DNA of 20,722 nucleotides from assembly GCA_014904845.1 (NCBI GenBank), contig MU119461.1, positions 39,124-59,845 of the forward strand, given 5' to 3'. Positions 8,812 through 16,614 of this stretch are shown here, piece after piece. The stretch's first letter is position 1; every line of letters begins with the position of its first letter. The notes beneath the pieces were generated by a model, which was not told the DNA's origin, made no database searches, and worked only from the letters and a program-made list of their open reading frames with translations. This DNA comes from Acephala macrosclerotiorum. Lineage: Eukaryota > Ascomycota > Leotiomycetes > Helotiales > Mollisiaceae. Position numbers and translations under genes: made by a program.

Positions 8812-11250
8812 CTAAGCAGCATCCCTCGAAAGGGGCGGCTTCCTGCGATTCAGCGACGCGAACAGATGCCTCCTCCATCCGGCAGCGGCTCTCCCATTGT
8901 CGGCCGTAAACCAACTTTCTTGCTCGTTCTTGCCCTCATCGACAACTTCAATTTCTGGTTTTCGATCACCTTTTTTCAACGTATACATCAACCAGTATCT
9001 CCACAGTAGAAAGGTAAAGACCGTGAGTGGAACCGTGACAACGGCAAACCACCATGATTCCGCTACCACGGAAAGCCGGCCGTTTTCATCGAAACGAATC
9101 AGTTGGCTGGAGAAGATGCTCTGCACCGAGAGACTTAGCTTGTTTTTAACTCTGATAAAGGGCTTGAATACATACTGCCACGACTGTCACGGGTAAATAG
9201 ATCAAAGTGATAACAGTCAAGATTTTAACCGCTATTCAAGTCAGGAGTCTATCCGTCGATTATAGGAGACTACCTACCTGCGGCATCTTGGGTACTTCTC
9301 TCCTGCGTTTCATGAGCAACCAACGTATAAATTTCTAGTTACTTCGTTTTCACTTACAGTCAAGAGCCTCATCTTACTATTCTCCTCTTTCGTCTCTTTC
9401 GCGAGCCCATTGAGCGACTTCTCATTCAGATGAGCGATTTGGGCGTTCTCGTAATTGAGTAGATTAGATAGCTATCACCCATCAATCTCCTAAAATTACA
9501 CAGCAAGAACTCCGACATACCAACTGAGCTGTTCCTTGAGCCCGTTTGTGCAGGACGTCCGCTTTCTTCATATTCGTTTGAGCCTCGTGCATTTGTTCTT
9601 CAAACTCCTCAACGATCCTGAAACACGTGCAATCTGTGCATTGCGGGCCAAGGCAATGGAGCCGACATTGCCGTTGTAAGTGCGACAAAGTGTTGTACAG
9701 AGACTCAAAAACTAACACCAAGTCAAGGATCTTATCCTCGATCATCTTGAGCCGTTGTTGGTCCACAAAATTCAGATCGAAGTCTGTCAAGGGAGACAAT
9801 CGCTCAGTCTCGCTCTGGACTTCGGTCAAAGCTACACGGTCCGACTGCCGAAGTGTTAGAAACGCGTTCAAGAACGGGCTCGGTAGTACCCACCTGGTCT
9901 CTCAAACTACTTTCTAGGCTTCGCAGATAAAATCGCCAGTTTTCATGTAAGGTTGAAACTAGAATTCGATGCAAATCGAATGCATTCAACCGCCTCTGTC
10001 TAACCTTGCAGTGACGGACTGCTTCTTCCAGTCGCTTCTTGGCAGTTTTTGATGGTGCGATCAAGATAAACATGATTCTATCCAGAGCACGGGTATATTG
10101 CTGGTATATTGTGCTTTGCCGGACCGACCATGGATCATAGTCTGGATTGTCTTCCATCCCTTCAACGCGACCATTCATGACCACATATTGAAAGGTGTAG
10201 GCGCACTCTAGAGCACATCAGTCCTGTTGCATGGCTCATGCAACGCACTTACCGAAAGAACCTAGTTTCGACGTTTCGACGACAACAGGTTCAAGTTGCC
10301 GGAACCTTAAAGGTGCGTGCCCAATATCAGACTCCCGTGTCTTGAAGCTGAAGGGAAGGACAAAGTCCCAGATTCGGTCGAACACTAAATATACATTTAT
10401 CAACCTCTCAAAGAGTTCTCGCGTGATGTAGAGCCTGCTATAAGAATTCTTTTGATGAATACAAAATACTTGGCAGGGATCAGACTGGTTCTGCAAGATT
10501 CGAGTCAGGCACTTTCAGATATTTGTGATTAATTGGAACGAACAGCAAAATGATCGACCTCAGCTAGAACATTTGACCTCAGCCAGGCAAAGGCGTCAGG
10601 TTGCTTCTCATCCTGCCAACATTCTGGTATACAAAATCTGTTGATCTGTAAATTTGAGTCTTTTAGACTTTGGCAAAAAGTGTTGGCAAAATTCCAGTGC
10701 AACTCCTCGACGATTGATGACTCCACGTAATCGAAATGTGGTCCAGTTTCTTCGTCCATATTGCCTTCACCTAAAGGAACACGACTGCTGAGGGCGTGAT
10801 TGGAGTGAAGCATTTGGAGCACGGACAACGTTCATTTCAGTATTTTGGGCAACGAACGGGTGAAGGTAACGCAACAGCAGGCAGCTTATCTCATTCCACA
10901 TCGCTATACATCAAAATCATGGCGGGTGGCCTGCAGATATGCCCTTGCTTGCAGATCTCAAGAAATGCAGAGGTTTTTCGAAATGTGGAGATGGAAATGC
11001 ACGATAAACGATTCGGCCGCAGCTTCGCGAACACCTGCTTTATCGATTTGTGCCAACGCAGAGAACAGGCTGACTCCGCCACTCTCCAATTGAGAGCGTG
11101 CAGTAGTCGGTGAACAAGCGAGGCCACACGCCCGAATTGAAATGCTCTCTTGCCCAAAAATTGGGTGTAGAAGCCCAATATCTTATTGGATAACATTCGA
11201 GCCACACTTTCTGGATGAAGCCCTTGTAATTTTCGCTGGGTAAGCTTCAT
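8812..11250 (-). CDS. CorA-like membrane protein, nine exons, about 654 aa
   Basis: Exons on the minus strand: 11,250-10,910; 10,787-10,544; 10,490-10,253; 10,207-9,894; 9,844-9,521; 9,471-9,358; 9,302-9,278 (25 nt); 9,231-9,176; 9,120-8,812. All junctions keep one frame, and introns are 45-55 nt except the first. The product is a large soluble N-terminal part with a WSVRQSTIYQQY motif, a helical region with Cys-rich CLGPQCTDCTC, then two membrane helices near the C terminus (ILTVITLIYLPVTVVASIF and FAVVTVPLTVFTFLLWRYW) and a basic tail. This is the architecture of the fungal CorA-like proteins. The GMN selectivity motif of true magnesium channels is absent, so transport is doubtful. The first junction is uncertain: reading on from exon 1 meets a TGA at 10,893-10,891, and I propose a 122-nt intron (10,909-10,788). 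Coding-like sequence also extends upstream of the first ATG to about 11,298, where a TTG stands. Confidence 0.82.
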
Positions 11251-11543
11251 GTGCAAGTCAGCGATGACCCATCGTATGAGAATACTACTTGCCTCCAACC
11301 TGTTTGTTTCGATAGCTCACACTACTGAGCTCTTTGCATATAAAATTCGGACGAAAGTTCGGTTGAATGCGTGACATGCAACTGCGCCTTGTTCGATAGT
11401 GGATGGATAAATGCGATAGACACGTAATCGATCGAGACTCGATGCACTTCATCAAGCGCGCCCGAAGACATAATTAAATGCAGAAGAGTAATACCGAGCT
11501 GCAGATGAACATTACGTCGCCAGTACCTTAAGACTAGAAGAAA
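11251..11543. promoter_or_regulatory. Divergent promoter region between the CorA-like gene and the plus-strand small gene
   Basis: These 293 bases separate two head-to-head genes and must carry both start regions. I see no clear shared operator or repeat. The first 48 bases (11,251-11,298) look like coding sequence of the CorA-like gene (LEASSILIRWVIADLH) without an ATG, so that gene may have an extra 5' exon or a lost start codon. Confidence 0.45.
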
Positions 11544-11954
11544 ATGGCTGATGTCGAAGCGCCTCGCAACCCCTCCGCCTCCACGCCACCGCTGTTATCC
11601 CAGGATTCATTTGTACCACCTTCCTCGGTCGTTCTCGCATCTCTAGGCAGGTCATGGCGTATCAGCAGGTCATCGAGGGTCGCTACATCGACAGGAAGAG
11701 GTTGACGGATTTGGTCAAGAAGTTGTTTCCTCAGGGAAGTTACAAACTCAGGGTAAGCTCAGCGAGCGCAGCGCTTTGGCGCCAATCGCGCTACCCGTAG
11801 CCTGAAACACGCTAACTTTGACTTCCTCAGCTACAATTGAATTGCTGGATCTTGACGCTCCCCAGATCTCTCACAGAGGTCAGCTTCCACCGACCAGTGT
11901 CTGGATATTGCTGATGCTGCGCAGAAAGAGATCGATAGCTGTTGCTTTGAGTAA
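11544..11954 (+). CDS. Small three-exon gene (58 aa from the inner ATG), paralogue of the gene at 5,594
   Basis: The safe model starts at the ATG at 11,654: exon 1 to 11,752 (33 codons), intron 11,753-11,830 (78 nt, GTAAGC...GCTAACTTTGACTTCCTCAG), exon 2 11,831-11,878 (48 nt), intron 11,879-11,924 (46 nt, GTCAGC...CTGCGCAG), exon 3 11,925-11,954 ending in TAA. Exon 1 contains EGRYIDRKRLTDLVKKLFP, exon 2 encodes LQLNCWILTLPRSLTE and exon 3 encodes KEIDSCCFE. Intron positions, phases and exon 2 length match the minus-strand gene at 5,594-5,186. An earlier ATG at 11,544, in excellent context (AAGAAAATGGCT), opens a different frame (MADVEAPRNPSASTPPLL) that would need a 38-nt intron or a one-base shift to join. 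The function and family are unknown. It is convergent with kinase 2. Confidence 0.6.
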
Positions 11955-12281
11955 AGCGGTTGAGAACAGCTTTAATACGGACAACCGATTCGCCAAATCT
12001 GCGTCTTCATGATCCTTGAAGTCTGTCACGGGCAGGGAAGGACTTAACAAAGAATGCATTACTTTCATTCTTGGGGATGATTTGTGCTGTTTTGATCTGT
12101 TACATATTCTTACTGATAGGAGGGAACTGAAATCTCTGGTTCCCATGCAGCCAAACGCCGAACCAATGCTTGCCTTGTTTAATTTAATTTTGAACATGAT
12201 GAGGGTATGCATACAAGTTCTACGTTAAAAACACTGAACGCCATTCGAATGCATGAAGTATGATACAGCCTGTCATCTCAG
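11955..12281. other. Intergenic region between convergent gene ends
   Basis: This 327-base stretch lies between the 3' ends of the small plus-strand gene and kinase 2, so it should contain both 3' UTRs and poly(A) sites. The ORFs here on both strands overlap each other and show no protein features. Confidence 0.45.
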
Positions 12282-14582
12282 CTAAGGCGAGCTTGGGGGC
12301 GACGTGGATTCCGTCATTGTGAGCATGTCTTCCGGCGAGAAACAGGATGGCCTCATGGCGTAGAGGCCTACAGAAGTGTCTTGCCGTTTGGGAAGTGGGA
12401 AGCCGTCACTTGGAGTCGGCGCGCGGACCCTGTCTGACGACTCAATTCCAGCGATACTGAGCGGATGGGAGTTTTGTACTGGAAATTTCCAAGGTGTCGA
12501 CTCAGTGAGATAACTGAGGTCGGTCTTTGCTTTATTCACCATTTGCTGAAGCTCTCTCCTCAACATGCCTATCACAATACGATCCTTTGGGTTCACCACC
12601 AGCATGCGATCTGAGATAAGATATAGGAATTCGTGGATGAAGTTTGAGCATCGTGGTTCTCTGTGTAAGTCTCTTATCCAGTCTTGAACACTCTTTCGCA
12701 CGATGGTACTGGGCGGGTCCGTTTTCAAGATCGTAAAAAAGTTGTCCACCTCCATCTCCCCAGTCTGCAATCGAGCTTGTGGGAATATGCTGAAAGCTTC
12801 TGGGCTGCACAACAGCCACGTGACAAATTCCAGATACACGCAGCCAAGGCTCCAGATATCATATGCGCGAGAGATCGTTGTGTCCAGCAACAGTTCTGGA
12901 GGCTCGTACGTTGCAGAACCTGTAATATTTTTCGCGGGGACCTTCGACCTCGATGCTCTACTATGGAACTCTGTTAACCCAAAGTCGGCAATGACAAGGC
13001 GGCCTTGGTCGTGACGATCTTTTGCAATCTCGTCAAAAAACCACAGAATATTCTCTGGCTTGATGTCGCCATGGCGTCCATAACGGAGATTGTCGATATT
13101 TGCGAAAGGAGCGCTGTCAGACTGATTTGTACCGCGAACAGAACGCGAGTTAAGCGCGTCCCGTGTCGAGCGATATTCATGTACTACGTACAAAGCATCC
13201 GCCACTGCTTTGCATTGACTCAACATCCAGTACACAGTGCGGGGAGTGAAATCCGGCCTGGGGTTCCTGTGCCAGTATTGCCGCAGGTTTGATTCTGCAC
13301 AGGGGAAGAGAAGGTAGTATTTCCCGTCGAAATGGAACGTTGCAAGCAGCTTGACCAGGTGAGCATGCCGACTCTTCTTGAAAGCCCGCAGCATGTTGAC
13401 TTCCGACTGGAAAGTCTGTTCATCTTTGAAATGAAGCTCTTTACATGCGATGAAGCGGGGAAAGGGCTTCGTACAACTGTCAGCGACAGTTCTTGAAGCG
13501 GGATCAAGGAATCTCACCTCAGCTCCATTCTCACCTTTGATTCGATGGTCAGGATGAATCCTGACCTTCCAAACAGATCCAAACCCACCCTGCATCGCAC
13601 TACTCTCGTGCTGATGATCTTCAACCCACGGCAGTACGCTGTTCGGGTCGAGATTATAGTGCTCAATGTCGTCGCTGAATTCGAATACCTGTGCGTTTAC
13701 TTCCCATTGAGCTCGAAAGATCCTCTCCACATCCTCATCGTCTAAGTCAATCATACATCTAACGACTCTGCCTGGGTGCTTGCCACTGCAAAGTTTAAAC
13801 TTTCGCGCGGCTTCTGCCTTATTCTCTCGGTCTGAACGTGCAAAGGGAAGATGACTATCGTCTACCCCTTCAGCAAGGAAATCCCGAATGTAAGGTCCAA
13901 GCCGGAGACGCACAAGCAAGGCGAAGAGCTTATATGAAGTTGCTGAGATACGTTGAGAGGTCGCGTATTGTTCTGCTTCATTCGCAGACTCTGGGTCCAG
14001 TCTTTTTAACTCGAGAAAAATAGAATCGGGATTCATTACTCTTCTCAAGGCTTGCGCAGGGTAAAAGTACTTGGCACGCTGCGGTGGCCATTCGATCCGA
14101 ATGCTTGTCAAGTCATGTCGAAGGGACGGGTGATTGCTGCGTTTGTCCAAGGAATGGCGTTCCCAGTCTGATTGACACTGACTCGTGAAGGAGGATGCAG
14201 AGGAACTCAGTTGTACTGAACTTCGTCCTGATGGAATTTCGAGCAAGGTCTCTTCGTCTGATGCCCCGAGATGCGCGTTCGGAGAGATGCCGTTTGTGGA
14301 AGATGCTGTCGACAAGGTATTTGAGTGGTAGCGGGATGGGCGGCTTGATTTAATGCTTATTTCTTCAAGAACAGTCTGATCACGACCTTCCGACGAATGG
14401 ACATTGACGGTTGGCTGCATCTGTGCTGTCAGTCCAAATCCGCATAGTAGATATAATTCATCACTGACCAGGAGATGCGCTCCTTCACGATAGTTTGTTG
14501 CGCGTCGCTGCCAAACCCTCAAGAAATGCTTGATGTAGTGGCTGGCGTTGCGCTTCAGCCTTCTGAGCAGTCCAAAGATCAT
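12282..14582 (-). CDS. Serine/threonine protein kinase-like protein (kinase 2), 749-766 aa
   Basis: One uninterrupted frame of 766 codons. Residues 1-55 are basic; 75-145 are Ser-rich and probably disordered. About 165-325 align with the N-terminal region of kinase 1 (YFYPAQALRRVMNPDSIFLE against YFIPIDKLQQLVEPASVRAE). Kinase motifs are GGFGSVW (332-338), ATP lysine in FIACKEL (K381), RHGDIKPEN (Asp 506), DFG (Asp 533), GSATYEPPE (555-563) and DIWSLGC (575-581), followed by a Pro/Ser-rich tail. All catalytic residues are present; the loop is HGD, as in kinase 1. A stop-free 51-nt segment (13,517-13,467) has intron signals at the same position as the kinase 1 intron; splicing it gives 749 aa. 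A second in-frame candidate (48 nt, 14,468-14,421) near the start would leave MQPTVN just after the junction. The substrate is unknown. It is convergent with the small gene downstream. Confidence 0.9.
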   Translation of the reverse strand: MIFGLLRRLKRNASHYIKHFLRVWQRRATNYREGAHLLVSDELYLLCGFGLTAQMQPTVNVHSSEGRDQTVLEEISIKSSRPSRYHSNTLSTASSTNGISPNAHLGASDEETLLEIPSGRSSVQLSSSASSFTSQCQSDWERHSLDKRSNHPSLRHDLTSIRIEWPPQRAKYFYPAQALRRVMNPDSIFLELKRLDPESANEAEQYATSQRISATSYKLFALLVRLRLGPYIRDFLAEGVDDSHLPFARSDRENKAEAARKFKLCSGKHPGRVVRCMIDLDDEDVERIFRAQWEVNAQVFEFSDDIEHYNLDPNSVLPWVEDHQHESSAMQGGFGSVWKVRIHPDHRIKGENGAEVRFLDPASRTVADSCTKPFPRFIACKELHFKDEQTFQSEVNMLRAFKKSRHAHLVKLLATFHFDGKYYLLFPCAESNLRQYWHRNPRPDFTPRTVYWMLSQCKAVADALYVVHEYRSTRDALNSRSVRGTNQSDSAPFANIDNLRYGRHGDIKPENILWFFDEIAKDRHDQGRLVIADFGLTEFHSRASRSKVPAKNITGSATYEPPELLLDTTISRAYDIWSLGCVYLEFVTWLLCSPEAFSIFPQARLQTGEMEVDNFFTILKTDPPSTIVRKSVQDWIRDLHREPRCSNFIHEFLYLISDRMLVVNPKDRIVIGMLRRELQQMVNKAKTDLSYLTESTPWKFPVQNSHPLSIAGIESSDRVRAPTPSDGFPLPKRQDTSVGLYAMRPSCFSPEDMLTMTESTSPPSSP
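13467..13517 (-). other. Probable in-frame, stop-free 51-nt intron in kinase 2
   Basis: On the minus strand the segment begins GTGAGA, has CGCTGAC as a branch-like site, and ends in ACGAAG. Removing it joins GAE to PFPRFIACKEL, which matches DGE joined to EPFLAIKRL at the proven-by-frame intron of kinase 1. Because its length is a multiple of three and it has no stop, ORF calling keeps it as residues 356-372, which would sit between the glycine loop and the ATP lysine. Its conserved position supports splicing, though retention cannot be excluded. Confidence 0.7.
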
Positions 14583-15165
14583 CTCATCGGCTGGCCTCCA
14601 AATATCAAGAACTGGTGATCATCGAGGGGCGATCGGTACCTAGATGCGCGGCCTGAAGCTTGTTGATGGTGGCTCAAGCATAAATATGATAGGCTTCACA
14701 GCCATAGCCGTAGCTTAGACTCCCAGAGATGTGCCTACCTGTCTGCCGGATATCGATGGCAAATGCCAAGGCTACCAGCCTAGTGGTATCTGCAGGGGAA
14801 CAATAAACAGCACAGGAGGCTGTGTGCCCGTGGCGTCCACGACGTCCACGACGTCCTGAACGTCCCGTCAATGCAGGCAGTCTGAAGAAGGGTGCGTGCC
14901 GATCAATCAACTCTAAATGAGAGTAGGATCGGAGGTATAGATGCTTTTCTTCTACATCGCCGATCCCAACTCGGCATCAACCCTCTTCGGCTCACCGAGA
15001 AGCCTACGTTGCGAACCATTTGCCTTTGAACCCCCATCACACAATTTACTTTGCGAACCATCAATACACAGCACCAGAGCGGCTGGACAACAAAGGCTGC
15101 TTCTGCCAGCCTCGCTAGTTTACATTTCAGGGTGACAGTACTATGATGCGGATTGATTTTCTTTT
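14583..15165. promoter_or_regulatory. Region upstream of kinase 2 with a 9-bp tandem repeat
   Basis: This region should contain the kinase 2 promoter. At 14,834-14,869 there are four 9-bp units, two exact (CGTCCACGA) and two diverged, which create GACGTC palindromes. The minus-strand ORF across it (14,910-14,674) gives only a Gly-Arg repeat from these units, so I do not call it a gene. The nine-base string GCGAACCAT appears twice (about 15,011 and 15,053). Confidence 0.45.
14834..14869. repeat. 9-bp tandem repeat, about four units
   Basis: The units are CGTCCACGA, CGTCCACGA, CGTCCTGAA and CGTCCCGTC. GACGTC arises at the first two junctions, and GACGTC is the core of CRE/ATF-type bZIP sites. 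It lies about 250-290 bp upstream of the kinase 2 start codon. Whether it is a regulatory site or a chance repeat is open. Confidence 0.55.
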
Positions 15166-15438
15166 TAATTGAATATTTTCGCTGATACAAGGGAAGAAAC
15201 CATCAAACCTTACGAGCTTGTCGACCGCATTCGAAGTTGGAAAGACACATTTGGAAGCTCGCCGTTGCGCTTTCCAAAGTCGAACGAGGTCTTTGACTTC
15301 CTAGACCAGAGATCGAAGGCAGTGAAAGGCTCTCTCGATGATGAGCCTTGTATTGCAATTAATAAAGCAAACAAATTCTTGATTGGATGGGGCGCTGTAC
15401 GCTGGGCATTTGGTCGCTATCTATTCCGAACTTTTTAA
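15166..15438 (+). pseudogene. Coding-like ORF without ATG, probable gene fragment
   Basis: A stop-free frame preceded directly by TAA starts at TTG (15,169) and ends in TAA after about 89 codons. The sequence is well mixed and protein-like (ETIKPYELVDRIRSWKDTFG, then EVFDFLDQRSKAVKGSLDD, ending IGWGAVRWAFGRYLFRTF). It has no internal ATG, so it is either a 3' exon whose upstream exon I cannot find or the remains of a truncated gene. A weak intron acceptor may exist near 15,190. There are no membrane segments. I do not recognise the family. Confidence 0.4.
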
Positions 15439-16614
15439 TACTCGTTAAGTTGAATAATATATTGTGGCAGGGCTACGCGCTGCTTTCTTAAAAATCCTTC
15501 TTTGTATTAGTTTCGAGGGTAGTGCTGATCACGTGCATTCTAGTACATAAAGAGCTCTTTGCTCATTGTAAACAATCAAGCATCCTTTTGCCCACTCCAT
15601 TTACAGGCTGGTTTATATGATTGATTATTACGTGTTGACGATGATCATATTGTTTATATTAGTCTAGCTTACTAGCTGAGCGAAGTGACCTACAGTTGGG
15701 CCCTTTCTCCCTGAGAACCATTGCCCTTCTACAATGATGGCCTACGCAGGGACGATTAATGGTTCGGAGAGCCGCCGCAATCTCAAAAGCACCGATTCAT
15801 TGATTTATCCATTCTGCGATTCATTCGATTCTACGATCCCACCGATTCTACGATTCATCAAAGCTTTGTCTGGTGCCTCTTGATCTATGTTTCGACCTAC
15901 GATTGAAGCTTTGCCCTCTAACTAGAGGGACTCACATTCTCCGATTCGATTCTACGACGATTCCGACTGATTACTATCTCTTAATTGAGCCATTCTACGG
16001 AGCTGGCACCTTAATTGCTACATCTCTACTTTGAGACTGTCCTACATAGCTCGCATCTTACTGCTCACCTCCTCTCCACTCCTACTCTCATTTTCGATTC
16101 GATTTTACGACTTCTTCGATTCTACGACTTCTTCGATTCTACAGCCCACTTCTCGATCTGCCGCCCTTCGAGCTTTCGAACCCTTTATTTTAATCGAATA
16201 TTCGAACCGTACATCCATACCACCGTTGATACTATAAGAGGAGATTACCAGGCTTGGTCGAGGGCCCCTATATTCGAGGAATGCCGCAAGCTGGGCATGC
16301 TAGTTTGGCTAGAGTAGCTTGCAGAACTGGATTGCGGTTCTGGGCGAAGCCTTGTCGGGATAGAACTCTGCCAGCTATTGATTATAGAGTAGGGGGCTTT
16401 CTGGAGATGCGGTAATTTTTGATTAGATGAGAGGGGAAGAGTCATGAGTGCTCGGGACGAGCACTACATATGGGGTAATGACTGCTGCAAGGTAGTGTTG
16501 TTAATCCGGATTTGGACTAGTGCAGCTGCACGTAATCTAGTCATGGATATATTAAGAAATCTGGCATTTTGTAATCTTAGTTTTTTAGACAGCTTTTTAC
16601 GTGGTTCGCAAACT
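15439..16614. other. Gene-poor stretch with interspersed short repeats
   Basis: No gene is supported. ORFs at 16,015-16,317, 16,031-16,237 and 16,245-16,445 overlap repeat-derived sequence and are low in complexity. The stretch contains the CGATTCTACGA repeats described separately and ends at a sharp composition change near 16,615. Confidence 0.45.
15826..16144 (+). repeat. Dispersed copies of an 11-bp motif (CGATTCTACGA), with a 17-bp tandem
   Basis: Exact copies begin at 15,826, 15,843, 15,947 and 16,117. One-base or two-base variants begin at 16,100 and 16,134. Between 16,100 and 16,144 the motif is part of a 17-bp tandem (CGATTYTACGACTTCTT, about 2.6 units). The spacing of 17 bp also holds between 15,826 and 15,843. 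Other ATTCTACG-like words fill the area. All copies are in the same orientation. Confidence 0.65.

Noticed and set aside
8343..9009. Plus-strand ORFs at 8,343-8,600 and 8,725-9,009
   Set aside because: No domains or splice partners were seen, and the second overlaps the last exon of the CorA-like gene.
9627..9917. Plus-strand 96-codon ORF
   Set aside because: It is antisense to exons of the CorA-like gene, whose minus-strand frame is consistent across eight introns.
12684..13745. Several plus- and minus-strand ORFs inside kinase 2
   Set aside because: They overlap the long kinase frame with all catalytic motifs and are shadows of it.
14674..14910. Minus-strand ORF with a Gly-Arg repeat
   Set aside because: The repeat comes from the 9-bp DNA tandem, and the rest has no protein-like features.
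16015..16317. 100-codon plus-strand ORF
   Set aside because: Its first half is translated from the CGATTCTACGA repeats, so it is probably chance.
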